The notes under the pieces are model-generated. The model saw nothing but the letters and a program-made list of their open reading frames with translations, ran no database searches and was not told the origin of the DNA. Below, piece after piece: positions 17,029-24,822 of a stretch of 64,000 nucleotides of DNA. The stretch is taken from NCBI RefSeq assembly GCF_025566985.1, contig NZ_JAOQJD010000011.1, positions 13,490 to 77,489 on the forward strand, read 5' to 3'. A program made the translations under genes and the position numbers. How positions within the stretch are numbered: position 1 is the stretch's first letter; every line of letters begins with the position of its first letter. Source of the stretch: Aedoeadaptatus acetigenes. GTDB taxonomy: Bacteria; Bacillota; Clostridia; Tissierellales; Peptoniphilaceae.

Positions 17029-18871
17029 AATTTATGCATTAAGCGATCAGACCATTTCTCAAATCGCTGCGGGCGAAATCATCGAAAATCCCGCCTCCAT
17101 CATTAAGGAATTGGTTGAAAATGCCATCGACGCAAATGCCGATCGAATCAGCATTCGCTTATCGGATAATCTTTTAGACGAAATTCGTATCGCCGACAAT
17201 GGCGACGGCATCGAAAAAAGCCAGATTACCAAGGCATTTTCCCGCCACGCCACATCAAAGCTTCGTACCATTTCCGATTTAGATATGATTACGAGCTTGG
17301 GCTTTCGCGGCGAGGCATTGGCAAGCATCGCCAATATCAGCCAAATGGAATGCGTGACGAAAACGGCCGAGAGCGACTTCGCCTACCGATTTACCGTGGA
17401 AAAAGGAGTCGTATCCCGAGGGGAGCCCGTGGGCGCACCGGTAGGCACGACGATGATCGTGCGGGATATTTTTTACAACACCCCGGTGAGAAAGAAATTT
17501 TTAAACACTACGACGAAAGAAATTCGCCGCATCGTCGAAGTGGTGGAACTATTGGCTTTGAGCCATCAGGACGTCTCCATCCACCTATCCCGCAATCAAA
17601 AGACCTTGCTCCATTCGAAAGTCTCCGACGACAAGATCAATCATATCTATTCCATTCTCGGAAAGGACATTGCAAAAAATCTCCTGCCTATTTCCTTCGA
17701 TACGGAATCTTACAAAATCGAAGGCTTTATCGGCAATAACTTGCTCCACCGGGCGACGCCGGATCGGGAATTTCTGTTCGTAAATGGCCGCGGCGTCAAG
17801 AGCAACGACATCGCCCGGGCCATTCGAAAGGTGTATCGTTCCTTAATTCCCTTGAACCACTATCCGGTCTACGTCCTCTACATTACCATCGACCCCATCT
17901 TAATCGATGTGAATATTCACCCGCAGAAGCAAACAATTCGTCTGTCCAATGAAAATCAACTGACGACGATTTTGGAGCGTTTGGCGGAAGAGAAACTTCT
18001 GCCTAAGCGGGAGATTCCTTCGATCGATGCCCTAAATGAAGATACGAAAAAAGCGGAAGCGCCGGTACCGGAAAAAACAATCTTTGAGTTGAGCAGAGAA
18101 CGAAAGATCGAAAGAGAGAAGCCGAAAGTGCCGGAATTTGACTACTCCGATCGCGTGGCCCTTGCGGCGGAAGATAAAAAAGTGTACGGGGATAAAACAG
18201 AGCCCTCGCTTACGGAATCTTCCCCCGATACAGAAAGAATTGATATAGAAACAGAAGCGGAAGCGACGGAAAAAGTGCAGCCCCTTGATGTAAGTCTTTA
18301 CCAATTTTTGGCCGTAGTGTTCAAAACCTACGTGCTTTTTGAAAACAAGAAGGATCACCGCGTCCTCGTGGTGGATCAGCACGCGGCCCACGAGCGAATT
18401 CTTTACGAACGTTACAGCAAAAAAATTCGTGAACGGGCCGTGGCGACCCAGCTCCTTCTCGCGCCCATTACCATGCACCTGAGTCCCGAGGAAATGCACG
18501 CCGTGGTAACACATATGGCCGACTATGAACGCCTCGGTATTTATCCCGAAGTCTTCGGCGAGCAAGACATCGTGATTCGCGAGGTGCCGGAGCATATATT
18601 AATCGACGATTTTCGGCAATTCTTTTTGGACTCCATTCATCTATTGAACGAGGGCGTCAATGTGAAAGAGCAAAACATTTATAAAATCATGCGCCTCGCA
18701 TGCAGAAGCGCCATTAAAGCAGGAGATACCATTTCCGAAAAAGAAGCCTACGCCCTTCTCGAGGAATTAAACGACGCGGACACGCCCTTTACCTGTCCGC
18801 ACGGGCGCCCGACCATGATTCACGTGGAAAAACGCGCCTTCGAAAAACTGTTTTTAAGGGAGGGACTATGA
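17021..18871 (+). CDS. mutL: DNA mismatch repair endonuclease MutL
   Basis: A 616-aa protein with an N-terminal GHKL ATPase (ELVENAIDANA, ADNGDGI, GFRGEAL). A charged linker of about 100 residues follows, then a C-terminal domain carrying DQHAAHERILYE, which matches the DQHA(x)2E(x)4E metal-binding endonuclease motif. This is the nicking type of MutL found in bacteria without MutH. The start at ATG 17021 is preferred over ATG 17015, since AAGGAGG ends at 17014 and needs about 6 nt. It overlaps miaA by 4 nt. Confidence 0.96.
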   Translation: MREIYALSDQTISQIAAGEIIENPASIIKELVENAIDANADRISIRLSDNLLDEIRIADNGDGIEKSQITKAFSRHATSKLRTISDLDMITSLGFRGEALASIANISQMECVTKTAESDFAYRFTVEKGVVSRGEPVGAPVGTTMIVRDIFYNTPVRKKFLNTTTKEIRRIVEVVELLALSHQDVSIHLSRNQKTLLHSKVSDDKINHIYSILGKDIAKNLLPISFDTESYKIEGFIGNNLLHRATPDREFLFVNGRGVKSNDIARAIRKVYRSLIPLNHYPVYVLYITIDPILIDVNIHPQKQTIRLSNENQLTTILERLAEEKLLPKREIPSIDALNEDTKKAEAPVPEKTIFELSRERKIEREKPKVPEFDYSDRVALAAEDKKVYGDKTEPSLTESSPDTERIDIETEAEATEKVQPLDVSLYQFLAVVFKTYVLFENKKDHRVLVVDQHAAHERILYERYSKKIRERAVATQLLLAPITMHLSPEEMHAVVTHMADYERLGIYPEVFGEQDIVIREVPEHILIDDFRQFFLDSIHLLNEGVNVKEQNIYKIMRLACRSAIKAGDTISEKEAYALLEELNDADTPFTCPHGRPTMIHVEKRAFEKLFLREGL

Positions 18872-19806
18872 AACCGCTCATATTAATTACCGGGCCCACC
18901 GGTTCCGGGAAATCCGACCTTTCCGTGGCCCTCGCTAAAAAACTCCATACGGAGATCATTTCCGCGGATTCCGTGCAGGTTTACCGCGGTTTTACGATCG
19001 GTAGCGGAAAGATTACGCCGGAGGAGACGGAGGGCATTGTCCACCATCTTATCGACATAAAAGATCCTCACGAATTTTATTCCGCCGCCGATTTTTACGA
19101 AGCCGCCGCGCCGATTTTTGAAGATCTGTGGCGCGCGGGAAAGATTCCCATCGTCTGCGGGGGAACGGCCCTTTACATTCACAGCTTAATTTACGATTTG
19201 GACTTTTCCGAAAAGCCTTCAACCGAACGTCGAAAGGAACTCAACAATCTTTATAATCGACGGGGACTCGAATATATGGTGGCTTTATTGAAGGAGAAGG
19301 ACGCGACCATGGCGGAGGCCGTGGATTTAAACAATCCCCGCCGCGTCATTCGCGCCCTGGAACGAATCGAATCCGGCCATGTGGAAACAGAGCAACTACG
19401 GAAAAAGCGCAAAGGCGTCGATCCGCTGTACATCGTGTTGGATTGGGAGCGGGACGCGCTTTACGATCGAATTAACCGCCGCGTACTGAAAATGGTGGAG
19501 GCGGGGCTCTACGATGAAGTGGAAGAGCTCTATAGGGTCTACGGCGGCGATGTGAAGCCTATGGGATCCATCGGCTACAAAGAAGTGGTGAAGTATATAA
19601 AAGGGGAGTGGGATGAAGCCACTGCCATCGAAAAAATCCAACAACATTCCAGAAATTTTGCCAAGCGGCAGATGACCTGGTTTCGCAAGGAAGAAGATGC
19701 GGTGTTCATTCCCATGTCTGAATTGACGAAAGATGCGGCACTTGAGAAGATTTTAGAACTGGAGAGAGAAAAATATGGTACAGATCGCGGATTTAATGGC
19801 GATTGA
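18868..19806 (+). CDS. miaA: tRNA dimethylallyltransferase
   Basis: A 312-aa enzyme with the P-loop GPTGSGKSDLSVALA, the substrate motif SADSVQVYRGF and the FAKRQMTWFRKE region near the C-terminus. It transfers dimethylallyl from DMAPP (made by the MEP pathway encoded elsewhere in the window) to A37 of tRNA, the substrate for MiaB. hfq, which often follows miaA in bacteria including Bacillus, is absent here. Its 3' end overlaps the next gene by 32 nt. Confidence 0.96.
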   Translation: MKPLILITGPTGSGKSDLSVALAKKLHTEIISADSVQVYRGFTIGSGKITPEETEGIVHHLIDIKDPHEFYSAADFYEAAAPIFEDLWRAGKIPIVCGGTALYIHSLIYDLDFSEKPSTERRKELNNLYNRRGLEYMVALLKEKDATMAEAVDLNNPRRVIRALERIESGHVETEQLRKKRKGVDPLYIVLDWERDALYDRINRRVLKMVEAGLYDEVEELYRVYGGDVKPMGSIGYKEVVKYIKGEWDEATAIEKIQQHSRNFAKRQMTWFRKEEDAVFIPMSELTKDAALEKILELEREKYGTDRGFNGD

Positions 19807-21004
19807 AGCGAGCCTTCAAGAACCCTTTGCTGCACTGGATGAGATTTGTTTATTTAATCAGGAAAAAGTATTAAAGGCTCTGCAATCCGTACGATTGGCG
19901 TCGGCGGATTTCAACTGGGCGACCGGCTACGGCTACGGGGATGTAGGCAGGGAAAAGGTGGAGGCCGTTTACGCCGCACTCTTTCACACGGAAGACGCAT
20001 TGGTGCGGCCCAATATGGTTTCCGGCACCCACGCCATCGCCCTCACTATAAAAGCCTTGACGAAGGCGAGAGATACCATCGCCTCCGTTTCCGGCTCTCC
20101 CTACGACACCTTGCACAAAGTGTTGGGCACCGCCGGGAATGCGCCGGGGAACTTGAAATCTGAAGGTATCGGTTATCGGGAGCTTCCTTTAAAAGATGAT
20201 GGCGCCATGGATTACGAAGCCATTAGCGATTTCGTGTCCCATGACGCGGATCTTGTGATTATGCAGCGCTCCACCGGCTATTCCGATCGACGGGCCTTTA
20301 CCGTCGATGAAATCAAGCGAGCGGTGGAAGAAATCAGAAAAAGCTACGACGGCATAATTTTTCTCGATAATTGCTACGGCGAATTTACGGAAAAAATCGA
20401 GCCCACGGAAATCGGCGTCGATGTTATGGCGGGCTCCCTCATAAAGAATCCCGGTGGCGGCCTGAGTCTATCCGGCGGCTACGTCGTCGGAAGCGAAGAA
20501 ATCATCGAGCGAGTGGCGGCGGAACTGACGGCGCCGGGCATCGGCAAGGAATGCGGCCTCTCCTTCGGGCAAACCCGAAACACCTTAATGGGCCTGTTTC
20601 TCGCGCCCCATCGCGTGGCCCAGTGCATAAAAGGCGCCATGCTCTTTGCGAAAACATTCGAAACCATGGGCTACGACTGCATCCCTGCATCCACGGATCC
20701 GAGAAGCGACATCGTCCAATCCATTGCCTTAGAGACGCCGGAAAATCTCGTGCGTTTTTGCCGCGCTATTCAGGCGGCCTCGCCGGTGGATTCCCATGTT
20801 ACGCCCTATCCCTGGGATATGCCCGGCTACGAAGATCAGGTCATTATGGCGGCGGGCGGCTTTATCGAAGGAAGCAGCATCGAATTGTCTGCCGACGGTC
20901 CCATGCGCGCGCCCTACCGCGTGTATTTCCAAGGCGGCCTTACTTACGAACACATAAAACTCGCCCTGATTCAGGTACTTGACGCCCTCGATCAAAAGGC
21001 ATAA
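19775..21004 (+). CDS. PLP-dependent Cys/Met-metabolism-type protein (YnbB, methionine gamma-lyase family)
   Basis: A 409-aa fold-type I PLP enzyme of the YnbB/'aluminium resistance' group (Met_gamma_lyase family). The start of the PLP domain is DFNWATGYGYGDVGREKVEAVYA, with the cofactor-binding VSGTHAIA. The probable Schiff-base lysine is in MAGSLIKNPGGGLSLSGG. Its true substrate is not established. In Bacillus the homologue also lies near miaA. It is preceded by GGAGAG about 8 nt upstream of ATG 19775 and is closed by a strong bidirectional terminator. Confidence 0.88.
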   Translation: MVQIADLMAIEASLQEPFAALDEICLFNQEKVLKALQSVRLASADFNWATGYGYGDVGREKVEAVYAALFHTEDALVRPNMVSGTHAIALTIKALTKARDTIASVSGSPYDTLHKVLGTAGNAPGNLKSEGIGYRELPLKDDGAMDYEAISDFVSHDADLVIMQRSTGYSDRRAFTVDEIKRAVEEIRKSYDGIIFLDNCYGEFTEKIEPTEIGVDVMAGSLIKNPGGGLSLSGGYVVGSEEIIERVAAELTAPGIGKECGLSFGQTRNTLMGLFLAPHRVAQCIKGAMLFAKTFETMGYDCIPASTDPRSDIVQSIALETPENLVRFCRAIQAASPVDSHVTPYPWDMPGYEDQVIMAAGGFIEGSSIELSADGPMRAPYRVYFQGGLTYEHIKLALIQVLDALDQKA

Positions 21005-21007
21005 AGA

Positions 21008-21055
21008 AACCCCGATGCCTTCCGCAGTGACGGAAGCTCGGGGTCATTTTTTATT
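21008..21055. terminator. bidirectional terminator
   Basis: A CCCCGA/TCGGGG outer stem and CTTCCG/CGGAAG inner stem form a long hairpin (21010-21043) followed by a T-run on the plus strand. The minus strand also has a T-containing tail. It separates the convergent ynbB-like and Mga-like genes. Confidence 0.85.
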
Positions 21056-22619
21056 ACGAATAAACGGCGAGTAGCCGCTTAAATTCCGAAATATCCGTAT
21101 AGCCTTTTCGCTTTTTGAAATCGGTGTCGTATCCCTGCTTCTTAATTCTTAAATCGCGGCACAGGCCCTGCAATTCATAGGGCGAGGGCAGTTGGCCGAA
21201 AGTATAGACCAAGGCCCCTTCCGGCACGGACTCAACGAAAAAGTCGGTGATGATTAAATCATAGGGAAGCCGGGCCAAATGATTCATGTCGACGCGATAA
21301 CCGTCGTAAAGCTCGGCGTGAATTAAATTCGACGTTCCCTTGTTGATCAAGTGAACCAGCGTTTTTCCGAAAAAGGAATCGTCCTGGCTGACCACCAGGG
21401 CCTTGTAGGGCTCGCGGCCGTAAAATAATTGAGAGAGAAGATCCGGCCAGAGGCTGTAAAAGGCCAGGGTCAGTTCGTCGATGGCGTAGTCCATGAATTC
21501 CGGAAATTCGCGGACAAATTCCTTGAAAATCGTCGTCAACTCTGTGTGAAGCTCCGGATTTGCAAAGGAGATGTAGGCAAGCAAGTAGGTGGAACGCTTA
21601 AGGAAGAATTCCCGTTTTTTAAAATTGGAGAGGCGATAGGTAAAGTAAACCGCCAGGGAGCGATACAATTCGTCCCGATCCTCCAGTTGCAGATGAAATT
21701 GATCCAAAAAGCCCGGCAAGTGGGATTTAAAAAAGTCTTCACGACTTTTTATGGATTGGAGTTTTTCCTCTAAAAGATCCGGGTCGTCGAAGAGAATGGG
21801 ATTTTCTTCCGCATAAAAAATAGACAAGATGCTCACCAAAAGATCCACCGGCGTGCTCACTTGTTTCTTGGGCATGACGTCGTCAATTAATTTCTTTACT
21901 ACCTCGTCGGTGGCCAGCAATTTCGCATTGGCGATTAATTCGTCTCGATAATTTTCCGTATGAATCGTATGACCCTGCATGAGGCGGAAAAACGACACGG
22001 CGATGGATACCTTTATGTAATTGTGTTGTGCCGGGGAAGGGGAGAAGTGGAGGAAGCTGTACATGCGCTCGGCAAAAGTCTCCACGAGGTCTTCCCGGAT
22101 CGTGCCTGAAAAAGGCCATTCGCCGGGATGCAACATGGTCTCGATAAACATATTCACGTAAAAATTCCGGATTTCTTTTTCCTCACCTTCGAACTGAAAA
22201 TCCGAATAGGAGAAAGAAAGATCGTAGACGCCCACAAGCTGCTCGTTAAAATTTTGCACGTGGCGATAAATCGACGTTTCGCTGAATCCCAAATCAAAGG
22301 CGAGATCCGATTTTTTAATGGTGGGATCGAAAAATGCCTGAAAGAGAATTTTATAGAGCAGTGATTCGCGAACCAGTAATTTCTTCATGCTGATTAAACC
22401 GAAGTTCGGGCGGAACTGCACGTAAAGCATGGAGCCGTTATAAAAAAATTCGGCATGGTCCTTAAACTTTTTCTCGACGATGCGAACGTAGTTGCGGACC
22501 GTCTTTTTTGTGACGCCGATGACCGCAGCCAAATCCCCCAGTTGGATCCACTTGTTACGCTCCTTATATAAAATGGTCAGAAGGGCCATTAAGTTTTTGT
22601 CCTGATTTAAAAATAACAT
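21054..22619 (-). CDS. Mga-like helix-turn-helix transcriptional regulator
   Basis: A 521-aa protein with an N-terminal winged-helix segment (QLGDLAAVIGVTKKTVRNYVRIVEKKF, residues about 22-50). A second HTH (KKSDLAFDLGFSETSIYRHVQNFN, about 100-125) matches the Mga/AtxA-type double HTH layout. The remaining about 350 residues are helical and could hold degenerate PRD/EIIB-like domains; I see no clear phosphorylation histidine. The gene stands alone, so its target genes are unknown. A TATAAT at 22665-22660 on the minus strand may be its -10. Confidence 0.8.
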   Translation of the reverse strand: MLFLNQDKNLMALLTILYKERNKWIQLGDLAAVIGVTKKTVRNYVRIVEKKFKDHAEFFYNGSMLYVQFRPNFGLISMKKLLVRESLLYKILFQAFFDPTIKKSDLAFDLGFSETSIYRHVQNFNEQLVGVYDLSFSYSDFQFEGEEKEIRNFYVNMFIETMLHPGEWPFSGTIREDLVETFAERMYSFLHFSPSPAQHNYIKVSIAVSFFRLMQGHTIHTENYRDELIANAKLLATDEVVKKLIDDVMPKKQVSTPVDLLVSILSIFYAEENPILFDDPDLLEEKLQSIKSREDFFKSHLPGFLDQFHLQLEDRDELYRSLAVYFTYRLSNFKKREFFLKRSTYLLAYISFANPELHTELTTIFKEFVREFPEFMDYAIDELTLAFYSLWPDLLSQLFYGREPYKALVVSQDDSFFGKTLVHLINKGTSNLIHAELYDGYRVDMNHLARLPYDLIITDFFVESVPEGALVYTFGQLPSPYELQGLCRDLRIKKQGYDTDFKKRKGYTDISEFKRLLAVYS

Positions 22620-22718
22620 ACTGCCTCCGTTGCATTAGAAGATTAAGAAATATTATTCTATTATATCCTTTTTGCGGGAAAATAGAAGAAAGAAACGGTC
22701 GTCGAGTAGAAAAAAGCG

Positions 22719-22757
22719 CTCAAAAAATGCCGTCGAGGAAACTCGGCGGCATTTTGG
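22719..22757 (-). terminator. terminator of lexA
   Basis: On the minus strand AAAATGCCG(C)CGAG pairs with CTCG(A)CGGCATTTT, followed by further Ts. It begins directly after the lexA stop. Confidence 0.85.
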
Positions 22758-22758
22758 T

Positions 22759-23382
22759 TTAAAACAGGCGATAGAGGCCGATGACGCGGCCAAGCACCTT
22801 GAGATCGTCCACGTAAATGGGCTCCATGGTGCTGTTTTCCGGTTGGAGACGGAAGCGTTGATTTTCTTCATCGCGATAGAAGGTCTTGATGGTCGCTTCG
22901 TCTTCGATAAGGGCCAGAATAATTTCCCCTTCCTCGGCGGAGGAGGCAGGTTCGATCAAAACCTGATCGCCGTCTAAAATGCCGGCATCGATCATGCTTT
23001 CTCCCTGAACCGTTAAAAAGAAGAGATTGCGGTCTTTTACAAAATCCGTGGCCATGGGCACGGTGTCGGAAATATTTTCCGAAGCTAAAATGGGAAGTCC
23101 GGCGGCGACGCGGCCGAGAATAGGAATATCGGTGGTTTTCTTTTTGGCGGAGAGAAAATCGTCATCCTGACGGATTACCTCGATGGCCCGATTAATGGTG
23201 GCGCCGCGACGAATGTAATTCTTAAGTTCCAGCTTTTCTAAATTGGAGTGAACGGTGGATGTGCTCTTAATGTTGCAGCCGTTGCAGATTTCGCGAATAG
23301 AAGGGGGGTAGCCGTTGGAATCGATAAAGCGTTTAATATAAAAGAGAATTTCCATTTCCCGTTTTTCAAGATCTTCATACAT
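22759..23382 (-). CDS. lexA: SOS repressor LexA
   Basis: A 207-aa protein with an N-terminal winged helix (SIREICNGCNIKSTSTVHSNLEKLE, residues about 28-52) and a C-terminal S24 peptidase domain. The autocleavage site is A94-G95 in RVAAGLP, with catalytic Ser129 (QGESMIDAG) and Lys166 (TIKTFYR). It represses damage-response genes until RecA filaments trigger self-cleavage. ATG 23382 is preceded by AAAAGGAG. It is divergent from the yneA-like gene, as in Bacillus, and both promoters carry LexA-like boxes. Confidence 0.97.
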   Translation of the reverse strand: MYEDLEKREMEILFYIKRFIDSNGYPPSIREICNGCNIKSTSTVHSNLEKLELKNYIRRGATINRAIEVIRQDDDFLSAKKKTTDIPILGRVAAGLPILASENISDTVPMATDFVKDRNLFFLTVQGESMIDAGILDGDQVLIEPASSAEEGEIILALIEDEATIKTFYRDEENQRFRLQPENSTMEPIYVDDLKVLGRVIGLYRLF

Positions 23383-23415
23383 GGTATATATCGCTCCTTT
23401 TCATGAGGTACATTT

Positions 23416-23444
23416 AGTATATCAGAGACGAACAAACATTTCAA
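23416..23444 (-). promoter_or_regulatory. lexA promoter with overlapping LexA box
   Basis: On the minus strand TTGAAA (23444-23439), a 17-bp spacer and TATACT (23421-23416) with a TGA extended -10. The spacer contains CGAACAAACATTTC (23429-23442, read on plus). It matches the Gram-positive SOS consensus CGAACRNRYGTTYG at 12 of 14 positions, which indicates autorepression. Confidence 0.75.
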
Positions 23445-23462
23445 ACATACATTCAAAAAAGC

Positions 23463-23517
23463 TTGACAGGAAACAATTGTTCAGATACAATTGGAACAAA
23501 CGTACGAACATAGTTTC
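23463..23517 (+). promoter_or_regulatory. yneA-like promoter with a cluster of LexA boxes
   Basis: A perfect TTGACA (23463-23468), 17-bp spacer and TACAAT (23486-23491). A half-symmetric AAACAATTGTTC (23471-23482) fills the spacer. Downstream lie GGAACAAACGTACG (23493-23506; 12 of 14 against the SOS consensus) and CGAACATAGTTTCA (23505-23518; 11 of 14), which overlap by two bases. Multiple LexA sites suggest tight repression and late induction. Confidence 0.75.
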
Positions 23518-23556
23518 AAAACATACGATCGAACATTTAATTTTTGGAGGCATGAA

Positions 23557-23913
23557 ATGAAAAGAGAGAAAACCATAAATCGCCCCTGTCAAATAAATAA
23601 ACATCCTTCCCAACGAGCCCTTAAAAAAAGAAAGCGCCTACGCCTGCTGCCGATTATTCTTCTTTTGTTACTGAGCATTATGGGAACCACTGTACCGAAG
23701 AGCATGGAAACCTATCAGGTGCGGGAAGAATACTGTGTCAAACCGGGAGATACCCTGTGGTCCATCGCATCGTCCTATGCCAATGAGGGCGACGATTTGC
23801 GCCTTATGATCCACCGGATGGTGGAAGCCAATGGTTTAAAGGATGACTGCACCTTAAAGCCCGGAGAGACGATTTATGTCGTATTGGAGGAACGCGAACT
23901 TCGCTCTAATTGA
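23557..23913 (+). CDS. YneA-like SOS cell-division suppressor (LysM protein)
   Basis: A 118-aa protein: a basic N-terminus, one membrane segment (about residues 31-47, LRLLPIILLLLLSIMG) and a C-terminal LysM domain starting YCVKPGDTLWSIASSYA. In Bacillus, YneA has this same architecture, is divergent from lexA, and delays division during the SOS response. ATG 23557 is chosen because GGAGG ends at 23550; the in-frame upstream reading from 23491 starts inside the promoter. A LexA-controlled promoter precedes it. Function is inferred from architecture and position. Confidence 0.82.
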   Translation: MKREKTINRPCQINKHPSQRALKKRKRLRLLPIILLLLLSIMGTTVPKSMETYQVREEYCVKPGDTLWSIASSYANEGDDLRLMIHRMVEANGLKDDCTLKPGETIYVVLEERELRSN

Positions 23914-23988
23914 ATTGATCAAGGATGACCTACCGGTGGTGTCGCGTAGCTCTCGGCGCGACCGGCACATAATTAGAAATACACAAAC

Positions 23989-24016
23989 GAAAAGACGGCC
24001 AGGCGCCGTCTTTTTT
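23989..24016 (+). terminator. terminator after the yneA-like gene
   Basis: AAAAGACGGC pairs with GCCGTCTTTT around CAGGC, with a six-T run at 24011-24016. It lies about 80 nt after the yneA-like stop. Confidence 0.85.
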
Positions 24017-24103
24017 CATGCCTTTTCGGATGAACCGTTTTGGAAAGAGATAAAAGAAGAGAGAACATGATGTCGTGAGATTTAAAAGACACCCTGAATA
24101 TAA

Positions 24104-24133
24104 TTAGTCACAAAATATAAATTTTGTGACTAA
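24104..24133. repeat. perfect 13-bp inverted repeat
   Basis: TTAGTCACAAAAT (24104-24116) and its exact reverse complement (24121-24133) are separated by ATAA. There is no T-run on either side, so it does not look like a terminator. A regulator operator, or an end of a past insertion, are both possible. Confidence 0.7.
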
Positions 24134-24170
24134 AACGAACTACTTCATAAAGAGGAGCGATCGCTAATCT

Positions 24171-24338
24171 TTAAGGCCCTTTAAACGGTTCTGTTTTTTC
24201 TATATGCAACGCTATGAATCTTTCATTTAAAGGTCTTAAATTCGATTTTGCGGCTTCGTTTTTGGGCAAAGGATGAATTCCATCCCACGATCCACCTAAA
24301 TTATACTTCGAAATCTCTGTCCCGTGGATCCTAACCAA
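24171..24338 (-). CDS. possible small protein, TTG start (unknown)
   Basis: A 55-codon frame on the minus strand begins TTG GTT AGG, with GGAGG at 24347-24343 four bases upstream, and ends TAA at 24173-24171. The product starts MVRIHGTEISKYNLGGSW and reads like a protein, with balanced polar and hydrophobic residues and no simple repeats. I do not recognise a family. It could be an intact small gene or the tail of a lost one, since only stops lie upstream in frame. No strong promoter is seen. Confidence 0.35.
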   Translation of the reverse strand: MVRIHGTEISKYNLGGSWDGIHPLPKNEAAKSNLRPLNERFIALHIEKTEPFKGP

Positions 24339-24436
24339 AATACCTCCGAGCGATCTTTATTTATCGTCCTAAGTACTTTTGATACTATTTATGAAATCAT
24401 CTATTCAATCAAAGGACGGTTCTGCTAAGCAATCAC

Positions 24437-24465
24437 TTGACGTCCATCAAGAAAACAATTATGTT
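24437..24465 (+). promoter_or_regulatory. promoter of the AbrB-like gene
   Basis: TTGACG (24437-24442), 17-bp spacer, TATGTT (24460-24465). The gene starts about 40 nt downstream. Confidence 0.5.
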
Positions 24466-24505
24466 TTAGTTAGAAAGTATGAATTTCCAACTTAAGAGGT
24501 TTATT

Positions 24506-24763
24506 ATGTTAGTTGGATTAAAAGCGAAATCACAAGTGACCATTCCGAAAGACATCGTTCAGTCTATGGAATTAAATCAAGGCGATCAGTTTGAGGTCAC
24601 CGAAGACAACGGAAAAATTGTCCTCGTGCCCGTTGCAGTCTATCCCGAACACGTTATAAGGAGCTTAAAGGCCGAAGTGAAAGAAATTAAGGAATCCATC
24701 AAAAACGGGAACCAGTTGGTTTTTGATTCCATCGACTCTCTTTTCGAGGAATTGGATAAGTAA
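24506..24763 (+). CDS. AbrB/SpoVT-type DNA-binding protein, orphan antitoxin-like
   Basis: An 85-aa protein. Residues 1-45 form a SpoVT/AbrB swapped-hairpin domain (MLVGLKAKSQVTIPKDIV...GDQFEVTEDNGKIVLVPV). A charged helical tail follows (SLKAEVKEIKESIKNG...DSLFEELDK), which in MazE/VapB-like antitoxins binds the toxin. ATG 24506 is preferred over ATG 24479 because AAGAGG lies 6 nt upstream. No toxin gene follows; only a 19-codon ORF overlaps its stop, then a terminator. It may therefore be an orphan antitoxin or a stand-alone regulator. Confidence 0.7.
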   Translation: MLVGLKAKSQVTIPKDIVQSMELNQGDQFEVTEDNGKIVLVPVAVYPEHVIRSLKAEVKEIKESIKNGNQLVFDSIDSLFEELDK

Positions 24764-24822
24764 TGCCCGAAGTTTTACTTCTTTGCGATATAGGGCACCA
24801 TGATGTTCTGAATAAGTTTTAA
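24763..24822 (+). CDS. 19-aa ORF overlapping the AbrB stop (possible remnant)
   Basis: ATG 24763 shares its A with the TAA of the AbrB gene, the usual junction for an antitoxin-toxin pair. The frame runs MPEVLLLCDIGHHDVLNKF and then stops, immediately before the terminator hairpin. The start faintly recalls a PIN toxin N-terminus (hydrophobic strand plus acidic residue), but it is far too short to function as one. It could be the truncated stub of a lost toxin gene or chance. Confidence 0.3.
   Translation: MPEVLLLCDIGHHDVLNKF

Larger units (their letters stand above)
24017..24505. other. AT-rich intergenic pocket, left part
   Basis: Nearly 490 bases without a long ORF, visibly richer in A+T than the flanks. 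It holds a perfect 13-bp inverted repeat (24104-24133), a possible 55-codon minus-strand gene (24171-24338) and the promoter of the AbrB gene. A 9-base string ACGGTTCTG occurs at 24185 and again at 24416. Nothing else is recognisable. Confidence 0.6.

Noticed and set aside
20371..20982. 203-aa plus-strand ORF inside the ynbB-like gene
   Set aside because: Arg/His/Gly-rich composition typical of an out-of-frame reading; the other frame holds clear PLP-enzyme motifs.
23926..23973. Interrupted inverted repeat (CCGGT...ACCGG with CGCG...CGCG inside)
   Set aside because: Asymmetric internal loop and no T-run; the terminator at 23989-24016 already explains transcript ending.
23876..24070. 64-aa plus-strand ORF after the yneA-like gene
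   Set aside because: Overlaps the end of that gene and runs through its terminator; no ribosome site.
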